Positions 23,431 through 36,226 of a stretch of DNA of 64,000 nucleotides are shown here, in pieces. The DNA lies in contig NC_133544.1 in NCBI RefSeq assembly GCF_048773025.1, positions 76,979,001-77,043,000 of the forward strand, given 5' to 3'. Position 1 is the stretch's first letter. Every line of letters starts with the position of its first letter. A program made the position numbers and the translations under genes. The notes below the pieces were generated by a model. That model saw nothing but the letters and a program-made list of their open reading frames with translations, was not told the origin of the DNA and did not search any database. Source of the DNA: Camelus bactrianus (taxonomy: Eukaryota; Chordata; Mammalia; Artiodactyla; Camelidae).

Positions 23431-25426
23431 AGATTCTCACTATTATAATCTTGGAATTTGCATTTCTAGAATGGCTAACATCATATTTGCAAGGTCTGTA
23501 TGTCACTAAAGAGATATAGAAGGTTAAGTTATTAACACTTCTCGTTTTAGCTCTGGTTCACAGAGCCTTAACAATACTTGTCAGTACACAAGTGCATTTT
23601 GAAAGAGGTAGAGAGTTTGAGAGTGGAGAGGGGAGCAGTAGGTAGATTGGAGGACTTGAGATGTGAAGGTGTTTCAGGCCAGGGATGGCCTAAATTGAAA
23701 CTGTAGTGTTAGGGTACAGGGTGGGCTTGGGGTGAGGTATTAGCATGTTGCTAGTTCAGGCATTCAAGAGAAAGTACAGACTTGCATTTCACGAAGAATC
23801 AAGTTAAAAATACTACATAAAGTTACTTCCATAGCATTTTACTTCTTAGCTTTAGAAAGGCTCTGTATATACACAATGCCAAAATGAGTGGATGAAAGAT
23901 TTTTTTAAGTCAAATTAATTATTTGATGTCATGAAATAAAAGCAAAACTGTTTTCTTTCTTTGATTCAGCTAGTTTCCAAAATGCAAGTCAGTCAAACCT
24001 GAATGTGTATGTAAGTGTATGTCTGTCTTTGAAACTTCTTTGCTTTTTTCTTTAGATGGAAAAATATTTCATGTGGAAAAGATGTTTTTCACGTATTGTT
24101 TTTTATCATAAAATTGTAAAAGCATGGAAAGTAAATTTTATATTCAGTGATGTTCCCTTTCTCTCACCAGGAGGTGTCACTGCAGCTCACTCAAACTTAC
24201 TAGTGCATTCTGTAGGGACAGACTAGTGCTAGCATTTATCAGAATGTTGGTACCCACCCACCAACTTTATTGTGTTGCTTGAAGGAAATTTGATGAAAAC
24301 AGAATTCTTTCCAGGTGCCTACTTCTCCGCCAAACAGATGTTCTTATCATGAACTAAGTGAAAACTTAAAGACTTGTTTAATATTCTGGAAGCAAATGGC
24401 ATTCTTACTTTCTTGGACTGTTGAGTGGGGACAACGGAGAGGAAAAAAAACAACAATGAAGAGTAAGATAAAAGAGGAGACATAGATGTAGAGAAACATG
24501 AAAAGACGAGTGAATCTGAAGTGTTTGCAGTGATAACACACTGCTTGACCATCCCTGAACACAGTTCTCTCACCATCTGACTTGCGTATACTGTCCCTTC
24601 TCTGCCCCTCTCCTCTGCTTACATAGATCCAGCTTGCTCTGCCAGAAGCATCTCTGTGATAATTAAAAGAGAAACGACTTCTGGTATTGAGTTAATAAAC
24701 TATCCCAGCTGTTTGATGCATATAACTTCTATCTCTTCTTCTGATAACATTGCAAAAGAGGTATTATTACTAAAAATTTTTCAGACGAAGAAAATGAAAA
24801 TTGGAAAGGTTGCATGGTTTGTAGTTGTAGCTATGATTTGATCATAGGCTCATCACATTTGAAAAGCACACCCTTGTGCACGATGCCACTGCAGAGTCCC
24901 TCTTACTAGAGACTTTCCTAACATCCTTTCACCCCTGGCCAATTTAGGTATCCCTTCTCTGGGTCCCACAACGTCTGGTACTTACCCAATGTGAACATTC
25001 CTCATGACTGGACTGAGACCCTCTGTCTTCTTATCTCTTGCTTCACCCAGAGTTGGAGTATTTTAAGGGTGTGTACAATGTCTTGTCTCTAGAACAGAAC
25101 ATGAGACCCCTAATATTGATCAACTGGCTGGGCAAACAAGAGAACAGGTTCACCTAAAGTGGGGCTCCAATGTGGGTGAGGGTGTGGGTGAGAAAAGCAT
25201 GGAAGGTAAGGACCAAGGAGCTGCCTGCAGCCTTCGCCCATTTCTGTTGGCCTCACTTGCTCCACAAGCAACTGAACAATGAAGAGGAAAGTCCCAACGT
25301 TTGGGGGAGGAGGGAGAACAGGGTTAAGTGTCCAAGAAGGAGGAAGTATTCAGCACAGCCCACATCTTGTAGCTTCTCTAGAACTGGAGGGAAAAGACTG
25401 GCATCTGAAGAGCTGTGTTTCCTGCC
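23431..25426. other. Unassigned sequence with a weak CTCF-like word
   Basis: No recognised transposon or exon. A CACCAGGAGGTGTCACTG word at 24165-24182 partly matches the CTCF core. Acceptor-like pyrimidine tracts end at 24056 and 24170, without convincing partner donors. Confidence 0.4.
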
Positions 25427-25442
25427 GGCCTCCAGGTGGCAG
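25427..25442 (+). promoter_or_regulatory. Candidate CTCF binding site
   Basis: GGCCTCCAGGTGGCAG fits the core of the CTCF consensus (CC-N-CCAGG-N-GGCAG) at every invariant core position. It lies in a locally GC-richer stretch (25140-25560) with no recognised repeat. If bound, it would be read in the plus orientation, which matters for loop directionality. Confidence 0.5.
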
Positions 25443-28400
25443 CATGGCTCAGCGGTCAGAGACCAGCTCAGTTCTTGGATGCCCCTACTGCTACTGCAGG
25501 ACTCAGAACGGTTCTCAGGGCATTTAGTGCTCTGGGAATGATTAATGGTGCTGCCCATTCACTGCACCCCTAGGGTAATTAAGCCTGCAGTATTTTGGAG
25601 GCTAGAGAGACGTCCTGAGCCTCTGTCTGATGGAAGGGGCTGCAACATTTTGGACATTATATCCCTTCAGAGACGTCCTAGAGGCCTTTTTGTTGTGCTC
25701 AGAGTGCAGTGGTTGGCAGAATGCTTTAAAGGAGGGGAGGGGAAGCCTGCCACCACCACCCTTAATATATGGGGAAATTGAATAGAGTTCATGTTTTGTC
25801 AGATGTTTGGTTTGCTATGAATTCCACATTCTTTTTTCCTTCCTTGGTTCTGAAATAATATTCCTTTCCACCTGACTTAAAGCAAATCCTCTGGAAGGTA
25901 GCTTATGTTAATTGACTGAGTATTTTGAAAGAGTGCAGGCAGAGCTATGTATAATGTCTTTATTTAAATAAGCTCTAAGCCCTTTTATATTGTAAGTTGA
26001 GGTATTTAAAAGTAAGATGATTGGAAATTTCTAAAGTTGCACACAATTCAAGAGGATGTGAAACATGTTAGAATGAGCAACTGACACAAAGGTACAGCAT
26101 CCATTTATTCTAAATATACATGTAATATCAGTTACATAAGACAACCAACAAAAGATCTTAAGCTTGTTGGGCTGGGTTTGTGTGACTGCTTCTTTCATTA
26201 GAATTTTTAATAACTGGGAAAAGTGCCAGAATCTAAACGCTGGAAAAGGTATCTTGAATAGGATATACTGATAGATCTTCGCAGTCCTGAAGAAGAAAAA
26301 AATCACTGAAAGATTCAGAAAATGTTTCCTCATCTATGCAGCCAAATGGGGGATCTGAACCTCCACCTTTCTGCAGTTTGGATTTAAACAGCTCTGGTGG
26401 TTGGTTTTAAGCAGTGGTTTGTAGCTTCTTCAGTGGATTTTTTAATATCACTTTGGTACTTCTGAGAACAATTGTTTTTTTCCTCAAACCTGAGATTTTA
26501 CGCTCTATCACAGGTCTTCTGGTAGTAGACTATGATGATTTAAAGTTGTGTTCTGTATGGGAGGTTACCTTCTAGATGTGTAGAGAGCCAAACTTAACTG
26601 GTTCTCCGTGTACTGACACTTTTATGTTTTAGCAGGCAATAAATCTGGTCTCTTTAATGTCTTGGAATAGAGTAGAAAATCAGATGGATGATTAGAATGG
26701 CCCCTCAAAGTCTATTTTTAGATTAGACTGCAGGTGTTGCACAGACTGCTATTCTATCTGCATTTGCTTTGTTTAATTTATCTCAGAGTTAAACTTGCAA
26801 TAGTATCTTTTTGTGATAAAGACCTGGGCTAAGGATTGAAAGTAAGACGTGGGGGTGGAGAATTAATTGAGATAGATCAACAGTGGTTTATTCACAGCCT
26901 CTGATTTAACTCCAAAGATAACAACAAAATTAGTAGGGGAAAAAGTCCCAGCACAGCCTGACATCCTGCTTGATGATCCACAACTCCTTGAAGGGCTTTT
27001 CGCAGCCTGCTGGTTTCTATTTCTTTGGCTGCTTTGAGCAACTTACTGAAAATTTCTTGATTTTATCTCTTGATATAAAGGTGTCTGTTTCCAGGCTACC
27101 TTTAATTAATACAGTACTTAATATAAAAATACTGTATCTTGTTCTAAGTATTATTATTTATATTTCCTATATTTTTCTAATATTTCAAAAAAGATTATAA
27201 TTTTTTGTTATCAGTATCTAATTCATATTTGTAAAGGAACAATTTTGGGGTATACTTAAATCATTTCCTTGCAGAGTCAAGAGGCTTATTATTGCCCTAG
27301 AAAAGGACAGAGTAGGTACTATGTTAAACAGAGGGTCCACTGACCCACTTTGCATTTCAAAGCTTAACTTCTTGACTTCTTTACTTTAGCACAATAGTAT
27401 TCTTGAAAATCAGGTATTGTTGAGGAAAAAGGATTTTCTAAATCCATTAGCTAGCAACAGATCAAGAACCAAGACTGGTAGAATAGATCCGAGTTTTAGT
27501 GCATTCCAGGGAGGGGAGCAAACTTAAGACAAGACAGAGGACATGGAAAGTCCACTCCTTTGGCCCTAAGGAATTGTGGCAGAGAAAAAGTTACGGGATT
27601 AGCGAACCAGGTGGTGAGTTACTTCACATCCTGACCTTCCTCCTCTGAGTTCAAGATGAGAAAAAGAGCAAGGTTCAGTAGGAATGCCAGTGGTATGCTT
27701 TCCAGATAGGAGGTTTTAGGAGGAAACCACAAGATTTTCGAAGGAGCTCCAATATGACGTGGGCTCAGGTAGAGCAGTGGTGATGACAGTCTGCTTAGTT
27801 GATGAACCTCCAAAGAGGGATCCAGAAGACATGTCCCAATGAGTGCATGTAGAGGTGATGGAATGGCCAGTAGATTAGTGGAGATCTGAGGTCTGAATGA
27901 AGAAGCTGCCTGCCATGGAGGAACCTTAAGGACTGGGAGAAATGGCTTGTATCAGCCCCTTTCCTACCTCAACTTGAGTGAATCCACTCCCAATCTAGTA
28001 ATAAACTCATTTCTTTGGATTTGTCTCTGAACCTTTATGATATTCTTCTCCTTTTAAGAAATGTGGATCCCACTGTGGCTGTGGTCCTGTTGTTTCTTAA
28101 AGGTAGTGATCAAAGACAATGAAGTAAGTGAGAATCATAATACCTTGGGTCCTACCTTTGAAACCCCCTCTGCTTAGAAGGGCTGCTGTATGGCGTAACT
28201 CCAAGTTGGACCTTCTACATGCCCTTCTTGGTTTTGCCTGTGCACCTAGCATCTGCAGTGGGTACTTGACCCGTAAGGCCATTGAAAGTTTCCAGTTGCA
28301 AGTCCAATTGTTTGTTTCTATTTATTTCTGACCTCTTTATTTCTAACCTTTTTTTCAAAAATGTTTGAGGTAGCAAATCTGTTAGGATAGATCAGTGGGC

Positions 28401-29025
28401 CTAGTTGACTAGTGAAGAGGTTTTATTAAGGTGGGAAAGAAATTTAGGAAAACATGATTTCAGCTGCTCTGATTACCAACCATGAATCAAAACATCAAGA
28501 GAACCCCATTATGCCTGTGAATTAACAGTACCTTTTCAGCAAGGTGTTTGCTGAGCAATCTTGGTGGCCAGAGGAGGTTTTGTGGTAAACAAGGCAAAGT
28601 TTAAGCCACTCACAACTCCGTACCTGAGAGAGTGGCATGTACCTGTGTCTCACCTAAAATGGCAGAGAACCCCAACGTTCCTGTTTTACTGGGAATATAT
28701 TTTAGAATGAGCATTTAAAATATTTCATGGGTGTGTCCAAGTGTCTGTGTGTGTGGTAATTTTAGCCATTCCTTCAAGAAAATTACGTAGTCTCAGTGTG
28801 AAAACCTAACTGCAAAGGAACTAAAAATGTATTCTCCCCCTTCCTGACCCATGCTGAACTCCACCCTGGTAAACACTCCTCAGACTTTTCTTTTACGTAA
28901 AAACTTCCTAAACTAAAATAGATCTCTCTTCTTTCATGCCTTCTCAGAAACCAAGTGGAAGATTTGTCCTAGAGTATTTTTGAGTGGATGTGAGCTGTGA
29001 TTCCCAATAATAAAACTAGTTGAAT
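25443..29025. other. Long repeat-poor stretch, no gene seen
   Basis: About 3.6 kb with no element that I recognise and no open frame with a known domain. It is consistent with intron or intergenic DNA. Confidence 0.5.
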
Positions 29026-29230
29026 TTATGGAGTTCATACTATGCACCTTACACTGTGGTAGGTTAGCTAGTTACATGCCTTATTTCCTTTAGTCCTCAT
29101 GATCAAAGTCCCTATTGTTAACAGTATTTGCAGAAGATAAAATTGAGTCTTTGAGAAGTCAAGTAGCATGTGTAACCTCAAGTAGTCGGGGAAGGAACTG
29201 AGGCCAGCCTCAAAGACCACACTCTTCATC
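29026..29230 (-). mobile_element. MIR SINE, antisense
   Basis: Antisense MIR order: 'catactatgcaccttacact', 'gttacatgccttatttcctt', 'tagtcctcatgatcaaagtc', 'gcagaagataaaattgagtc' and 'gaactgaggccagcctcaaa'. Confidence 0.82.
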
Positions 29231-29344
29231 ACGATGTTCTGCTACCTCCTGAAGCAAAGCAAAGCAAAATACTTAGTAAATCTGAAAGCAAGCGTCCTCA
29301 AGGAAGAAGCACAGAGAAGACTGCTTATGTACTTAAGTTGCCAT

Positions 29345-29430
29345 GGAGTAAGGGATGGAGCGCTGGAGTGAATCAGAGGACCTGAGTTTAAATCCAGCTC
29401 CTCCACTTTCTCACTGTGTGAATATCGCTG
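29345..29430 (+). mobile_element. MIR fragment, sense
   Basis: Short piece around the MIR B-box region: 'gcgctggagtgaatcagagg', 'acctgagtttaaatccagct', 'cctccactttctcactgtgt'. Confidence 0.6.
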
Positions 29431-29641
29431 TTGGGTTGTTGGGAAGACAACTACATTTGTGAGAAGTGTTGTAAGACTACAAAGGGCTAGGATACAAAAC
29501 ACAACCAACTAACCAAGTAAATTTAAGTGGTACTGGTTTGGGAGGGAGTTGGCAATCCTGCTCTGGTTGTGATGGTATATTTTGCACAATTCAGATACCT
29601 ACTGGAAACAAAATGTTTACTAAAAAGCATAAAATATGCCT

Positions 29642-29766
29642 GGAGTAAATTCATAGTACTACTTTTAATTTATAATTCTTAGCATCTCAGTCAGTATTAA
29701 CTAGGAGTAAATTCAAAGTACTACTTTTAATTTATAATTCTTAGCATCTCAGTCAGTATTTAACTA
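29642..29766. repeat. 62-bp direct tandem duplication
   Basis: Two head-to-tail copies, 29642-29703 and 29704-29766, both beginning 'ggagtaaattca' and ending 'gtcagtatt(t)aacta'. They differ by one substitution and one inserted T, so the duplication is recent or gene-converted. Confidence 0.96.
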
Positions 29767-31439
29767 TTGTTAACTACTTTATTCTTGTGAGTGGATAAAA
29801 TACAGAAAAATTAATTGTATACTGTCCTAACCAGCTTAAAATTACTGGAGTACAGCCATTAAAAGTTTCAACCTGGATTTAGAATAAAATTGCATATATA
29901 ATTTCACCATCTCACTTGTGCTGACATTTTGAGGCTGAATTAAAAATGTATGGCACTTTTTTTTTTTAAAGTGCCCTATAAGCATTAGGTGAACACACTT
30001 TACACATTTATATGTATAGAAAGCTATTTCCTAAAGTTAACTTAGAACTCTGCCCCTAAGTTTCCTGCTTTCTATGCCCAACAAAATAATTGTTGATTGT
30101 TTTAAAAAAATTTGTCAGAACAATATGGTGACAATGATGTTTTCTTCCACCAGAGCTGCATGGTTTCTTTGTGCTTAAAGGGAGAGAGAGACGGGAGGGA
30201 AGATATGAGGAGTCAATATGTAAGCTGTACTCAAGGTAGTCGCTGTCTTTATAGAACTAAGATAAACCATCTTTTGCCTTGTTCATCTGTTCGGCAGAAA
30301 GCTTGTGCAATTTGCATTTTAGAATGTTCAGTCCTTTTAATTTACTTCTAAATAATTTGTTTCTACATTATGCTGCTTTGTTTGTAGAGAACAATACTTA
30401 ACACAAGTGTTTCATGAAGCAAAAGAAACTAACACTGCACTCCACAAAGAGAATTTCAAATAAAAACCATTAAGGATAAATGGCATGCATTATAGAAATC
30501 TCTACCATATGTGTGAATGGGTCTGTTGTACCAAGCTTATTTACGAAATTCAGAGACACTAATTTATCTAAGAAATAGAATGATAATGCTTTCAAGCAAA
30601 AGGAAAAAAATTAAAACATAGTAAGTATAAAAGACACATCAATAGTCTTTTCTATAACCTTGATTTTGATTTTTTTCTTTTGGATTAGCTATTGAGTCAC
30701 ATCAGAAGGTCTGGTTTAATAATGTAGAAGTTATTTGGGCTTAAAAGAAGTTTGGTTGTATCAGTTCCTGTAGGTAATTTGGAAGATAGGAAAGCTTCCA
30801 GTATCACTGCACTTATAAGAAAAAGAAATTTGAACAAAGTGTAGGAAATTCTGTACCAAAGAATTCCTAAGAGATAGATTTTATTTGCCATGGTTTATAG
30901 AATGCATCTCAGAGACATTTTCCCCAACAAAATTGATCCTTTCATTTCAGTAAAAATGTAAAAACAAAGAATGAGAAAGGTTTATGTAATTTAGATCCCT
31001 AAGTTTAAAAAAGAAAAAGAAAACTCCTTTTAAAAAAGAATCTGGACCCCTGTATTTTTGACAACATGCTCTGTATCTGCCTGTTGAACAGATTCAGTTG
31101 ATGACACCTTTTACTACTAAAAGTAAACTACCTTGTACATTTTAAGAATTATTGAGTGAATCTCATTGTTTTGTGCATGAGAATCTACACATTCCTATTG
31201 GTTTAATTTAAGAGACTAAAAAGTTGTAAGTTAGTGCCTGGTATGTATTGGTATTGTCGCACAAAATATAGTTTGTGTAAAAAGAAAAAAACCATGGAAT
31301 AGATAATACAAAAGAATTTGGTAGTGCAGAGGCCATCAGTAACTGTAGGCATTAATAGCAAACCTCTTTTGCTTGGGAAGAAAATAGTGTGGCACTTTCA
31401 AACATGGAACTTGATGAGATCTCAGTGAAGTAAAAGTCA
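29767..31439. other. Unassigned sequence
   Basis: AT-rich, no recognised transposon, exon or RNA gene. Confidence 0.45.
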
Positions 31440-31900
31440 AATTGTTGTAAAACTTCAATTTCTGTCCATATCAGTGATCTTCAAAGGTGATTTTTGAGGA
31501 ACTCTCACTTCGGTTGTTAGCACTTTGTTTAATTTGGGCTGTGGTTCAGCAGTGATTATCTTAAGATATTCATGAGCAATAAAGCCAAATTCAGTGCAAA
31601 ATTTAACTCACTGTGGCACTGTGGCTTCCAAATGCAGTATCAGTAGAGACGTGGAACTTCTCCATTGTGAGGTGTAGAAATACATTCTCTTTCAGAAGAC
31701 AGCCTGTATGTGTGAGGGCCCATTTCATATGTGTTCGGGATCATTAATGAACCACAGTAAAATATGGAGCCAGAGGGTATTGTTTACGATAAAATCGAGG
31801 TCATATCTTCACAATAATATTCCATTAAGTTAATCATCATGGAAATTGTGACTATTTAATAGTGACCATTCTAAATCACCTAGTCATGAAGGTGTGGATT
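31440..31900. promoter_or_regulatory. Candidate conserved non-coding block
   Basis: Repeat-free sequence with clustered homeodomain-type words (TCATTAATGA at 31741-31750, TTTACGAT near 31782-31789, AGTTAATCAT near 31828-31837). It was noted by eye as having the texture of a conserved regulatory element. There is no direct conservation evidence. Confidence 0.25.
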
Positions 31901-32094
31901 GAATTGATAAGATTTAACCACTTATTTTATCATGGGAAAATTTGCCTAACACATTTGTATGATTTTTTCCCCTATTTTTTATTCTCCTGCATACCATCCA
32001 GTAGGTAAGCAATGCTATAGGGACACTGGGCATAGATCTTGGGCCTTTCTCCAGAGCTGAAGCACCGTAATACAGCTTGGGCTCAAAGGCGAGC

Positions 32095-32290
32095 TTAAAA
32101 GGGGAGCTTAGACAGCACCTAGATGGGAACCCCAGCCCTCTCACCTGTCAGCTCTGTGACCTTGGTCAGTTATATAATTTCTCTGGTAATGGAGTATAAA
32201 GCAGATTTTGTAAGAATTAAATAAAATAATATACTACAGTGCATGGCACATTTTAAGCACTCAGTTAATGATGCTTGTTGTCGTTTTGAG
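32095..32290 (+). mobile_element. MIR SINE, sense
   Basis: MIR order: 'tgggaaccccagccctctca', 'cctgtcagctctgtgacctt', 'ggtcagttatataatttctc', 'gtaagaattaaataaaataa', 'tacagtgcatggcacatttt', 'aagcactcagttaatgatgc'. Confidence 0.88.
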
Positions 32291-33029
32291 GGAGGATTAA
32301 TGTTGGAGATTAGTTAAATATGTAAGAGTCTGGGCCTGGTAGAATTTTTCGGGTAAAGGAACTTGAACCTAAAGAAGAACAGTATACAGACTTAGGGTTG
32401 AAGGAGAAGGAGTCATGAAAGTCACAGTTTATTAGGGACCTCTTATGTTTTGGACACTGCAGTGGGCACATAGAGGAAATGAAAGCCAATATAGGAGGAA
32501 GAAGGAGAATATCAGAATTAGTATTTAGCTGATTACAATTCTTACCAGTGTCTTTGCAGAAATTTCTGCCTCTGAAAAGAGTCTGGGTCACATCTTTAGA
32601 AGTAGCTTGCTCATTCATGGCATAGATTAAGAAACGAGTTCCGTTCGTTAGAGATACCGAGTATATTTTGTTGAAAGTATGCTATCAAGGAAAAATAATG
32701 AGCTAATTTTTGTCTTTTCATCTATGTCATGCATCCTGAAACATACTGTGTTGACCACATATGTGCTCATAAAAATTTCTCTCTTTGAAAAACTGAACTG
32801 TTAAGAGAAAGTCTAACTTTGCTTAGCTGGGGCCTAACATTTTGTCATTACGTAATTGTGCCTAGTGAAAAGTTTTTGATTGTATTAATGAATGAATGAA
32901 TGAGTTAGAGTGAATGAATGAATAAATGAATCTCCAAGTTAAGTCCAGAGTTTTTATGAGCAGGGTCAAAAACATATTTATTGAGGACCCTTTGTCATAT
33001 ACATCATTGTTACTCTGCCAGTTCTAAAA
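32291..33029. other. Unassigned sequence with a GAAT microsatellite
   Basis: A (GAAT)n tract occupies about 32887-32932, interrupted by GTTAGAGT. The 102-codon minus frame at 32310-32618 has no recognisable domain. Confidence 0.5.
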
Positions 33030-33530
33030 AGCATAAGATATTATATCACAAAAATGACAACTATTAAAGATGGTGAGATTTTGGTAAAAATGATGCGTGC
33101 ATTCCTTGTTGGTGGCATTATCAATTGTTAATCCCTTTAGAAAGTAACATGACCATTTGTAGCAAAAAGTCACAAATTTATTCATATCCATTGCATTCAA
33201 AATTCTCCTTCTCTTATGGAAACATTTTAATAGGAACAAAACAAGCTAAACATAAAAATTTTTACTGTAATCAATATTAATAGCAAAAAGTTAGAGACAA
33301 AAATAATAATTTTATAGATTATGGTATATCAATATAGTTTAATACTATAAAGTCATTAAAATGATAATCATTTGGAAACATCAAGGTATGTTTATGAGAT
33401 ATATGTAAAAATAGTGAAATATAAAATACTATGTATACCATTATTATAACAATATAAATATAGTATGTGTGTATAGATTATATGCATAAATAAAACTAGA
33501 GGTTGTGTCAGGATAATAAGATAATTGATT
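33030..33530 (+). mobile_element. L1M 3' end, sense (old)
   Basis: The sense tail of an old L1: the 'tgttggtggcattatcaatt' segment, 'ctttagaaagtaacatgacc', 'gattatggtatatcaatata' and then 'ataaagtcattaaaatgata', followed by the AT-rich 3' UTR. The 'ctatgtataccattattata' block is typical of L1M ends. Confidence 0.68.
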
Positions 33531-33929
33531 TGCATTTTAAAAACATTTATTCATCTTTTATTACCTTTCAATACCCTTCCAGAAATTATCTTATTTTCTT
33601 TTCTCATAAATAGATACTGTAGTGCCTTTTCTTCTGATAAGGGCCGTTATAGGACCTGAGGTTCATTATCAGTTGCTTTTAACATCCCTATACTGAAATT
33701 TAGGAGTACATAGATGATTAGATTAAAGGTATATAACATTGATCTCTGGCTATATACTTTGCAGGTTGTTTTAAAAAAAAATTCCCAATGTATGTTCATT
33801 TTCTTATACAATTTGTTTTTCCTGAAAGTCACCTTAAGGTAAAAAGTCAAAGGCTTTTTATCTTACAGATATAAATATGTGTGTATCTTTGTTCATCTGG
33901 AGGCAGCACATTAAAATGGAAAGGATACT

Positions 33930-34060
33930 TGGCCAACAGGGTGGATTTGTTGATTTTACAGATGGGGAACCCTGGAAGGCAGGGAAGTAAAGTGATTTGG
34001 ACAGGGATACAATGTCAATTAATGGCAGAGCCAGGATTGAAATGTACAGGTTTTGAGAAA
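33930..34060 (-). mobile_element. MIR fragment, antisense
   Basis: Contains 'gattttacagatggggaacc', 'gaagtaaagtgatttggaca' and 'aatggcagagccaggattga', the antisense central part of MIR. Confidence 0.8.
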
Positions 34061-35089
34061 GTTGAGAACTTTCCTACCCACCCCTCATCCACAATGCTTT
34101 CCCCATCACCCCAAAATGAGCTGTTAGCTTTCTTCTAGCTTCAGCACCCATGATTTTTCTCTACCTGCAATGTCACATCTGTGCTACATTCCCATGTCTA
34201 AGGAAAGCAAGAGTTTCCATCTCAGCCAGAAATTGCTACTTTGTACACAGTTGCACAGAGGTAAATGCTGGCCCTTGGGTAGTCTTGTCTGCATGCTTTC
34301 ATTGGTTGCATCTCCTTAGAATCAGGACTTCTGCCTCTCAGCTCAGCAACATTAATGTGTTCACCTAGCTATAGTGTTCCTTTCTGTCTCTGCAGCCTTC
34401 CTGAGTACCCCCTCCCCACCATCCACAGGCAGAAATCCTGGTCACAGCAAGCTGCTCCCACTGGGGTAGTTTCCAAAAATCCACAAAGAACAAATTAGTG
34501 TTCCTGATTTGCTTCAGAAATAAATGGCAGAGAAGCCTCTCCAACATGCTTGAAATAAACAAACAAATAAGAGAGAACAAATAGCTTCAAGTGAAAACCT
34601 ACTGCTAGTCTTAAAGGGGGCTCTAGGAGAAGACTTCAGAAAAGATAAATGGTTGCTGAGTACTGTTAGCCTATTAGCCTGTGGTGGGCCAATTAGGCAG
34701 CAGTGGAAAGGAGGATGAGTGGTAAATTCATTTGAGGGTCCTGTGGAGCCAGCCTTGAAAGAATTTTTAAAAATATACTCACTTGATTTAATGAATGTGG
34801 TAAAATAAACATAGATGATTATATTTAATCTCTAAATTGATATGTAGTTTGTTCAACCAGGCAGCATTTAAATATGGCTTCTTCCTTTGCACCCATTTGT
34901 TCTGCCCTTCTTATTTCTTCCTTTGTGTTAATACGGTGAATAAGCCCTCCTGCTGTATCTGCCATTTACAGTATTACAGGGAGATTTATGATTCTTTTAT
35001 AATCAGAGCAATAGGTGATTCTTAATTAGAAAACTCTTCTTAGTCTCTTTGGAAAACCATTATTTTATTGCCTTTTTTCAATAACATTC
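34061..35089. other. Unassigned sequence
   Basis: No recognised repeat. A run of homeodomain/TALE-like words lies near 34665-34705 ('gttagcctattagcctgtgg'), not enough for a call. Confidence 0.4.
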
Positions 35090-35240
35090 ACCCAGAACCT
35101 AGACAGTAAGTATTAACTGAGCACCTACTGTGAATCAGGCACTGGTCTAGCCATCGTGGAAGGTTTAATTCTGACTAACGCTTTGTCCTTGTCCTCAAGG
35201 ACCTCATAGTGTGAGAAGGGGATGTGAAGACTCCCTGGGC
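35090..35240 (-). mobile_element. L2 fragment, antisense
   Basis: Antisense L2 terminus: 'agtattaactgagcacctac', 'tgtgaatcaggcactggtct', 'ttgtcctcaaggacctcata'. Confidence 0.7.
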
Positions 35241-35369
35241 TAAAGTGCTGAGGTAGCCAGACTAGCTGGCTACCCTTCGTGCCTTTCCTCCTCTCCTGGC
35301 TTCTGTGAACTCAGGTAGTGTCTCTGATGAACAAGACAACTGTCCCAGACAGAAAGGCTCCAAATCAAT

Positions 35370-35545
35370 GGCTCCCAAATATGGGTCTTTGGACCTGAAC
35401 CTCCAGATTAACCTGCTGTGCTTTTTGGAACTACCTAGTCTAGTATGGATCAGGGTATCTTGGGGAGAGGACTACGGTACCTATTTTAAAGATGTTCTCT
35501 AGGTGATTCTGATACTTCATCAGATTTAGAGGTCAGCAATGGAGG
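35370..35545. mobile_element. hAT-Charlie MITE, MER5-like
   Basis: A diverged copy with the MER5-type ends: 'aatggctcccaaatatgggt', 'ctttggacctgaacctccag' and, at the right, 'ctctaggtgattctgatact'. A better preserved relative is at 58549-58715. Confidence 0.55.
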
Positions 35546-35624
35546 AGTCAGTCATGGGCAAGAAGGAGTGATTGTGGAAATGGGTAAGGCAAATGATCAT
35601 CAACAGACATATACCAGGCACTGT

Positions 35625-35865
35625 ACATAATGGTAAGGACTGCAACCTGTGGAGTCACACTGCCTGGGTTTAAATTCTGTCTCTGACACTTAGAGCTGTG
35701 AGCTTTAAGGCAAGTTTTAAAATTCAGTTGTCTTCAGTTCCCACACTTTGTAAAGTGAGAAAAATGATATCACCTATCTCAAAGGATTATTGTAGGGATT
35801 AAATGATGTAAAATATTTAAAGCTGTTAGAAGTGTACTGGAGATAAAGAAAACACTCAGTAAGTA
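35625..35865 (+). mobile_element. MIR SINE, sense; seeds the adjacent trinucleotide array
   Basis: Near-complete MIR: 'ggagtcacactgcctgggtt', the B-box region 'tgggtttaaattctgtctct', 'gtgagctttaaggcaagttt', 'attgtagggattaaatgatg', 'gaaaacactcagtaagtatt'. The MIR tail, which normally ends in ATTATT-type sequence, runs without a break into the CTG/CTA array. Confidence 0.92.
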
Positions 35866-36192
35866 TTACTGCTACTACTACTGCTACTGCTATTGCTAGT
35901 ACTACTACTGCTGCTGCTGCTGCTGCTACTACTACTAGTAGTAGTATTACTACTGCTGCTGCTGCTGCTACTACTACTGTTGCTGCTATTACTGCTGCTG
36001 CTACTACTAGTAGTACTATTACTACTACTGCTGCTACTTTACTGCTGCTGCTGCTACTATTAGTAGTACTACTACTACTGCTGCTGCTGCTACTACTACT
36101 AGTAGCAGTATTACTACTGCTGCTGCTACTGCTGCTGCTGCTACTACTACTGCTGCTGCTATTACTGCTGCTGCTACTACTACTAGTACTAT

Positions 36193-36226
<34 letters not shown>

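Noticed and set aside
24030-24240. Exons following the TTTAG (24056) and CACCAG (24170) acceptors
   Set aside because: Acceptor-like pyrimidine tracts are frequent by chance, and no paired donors or known protein sequence were seen.
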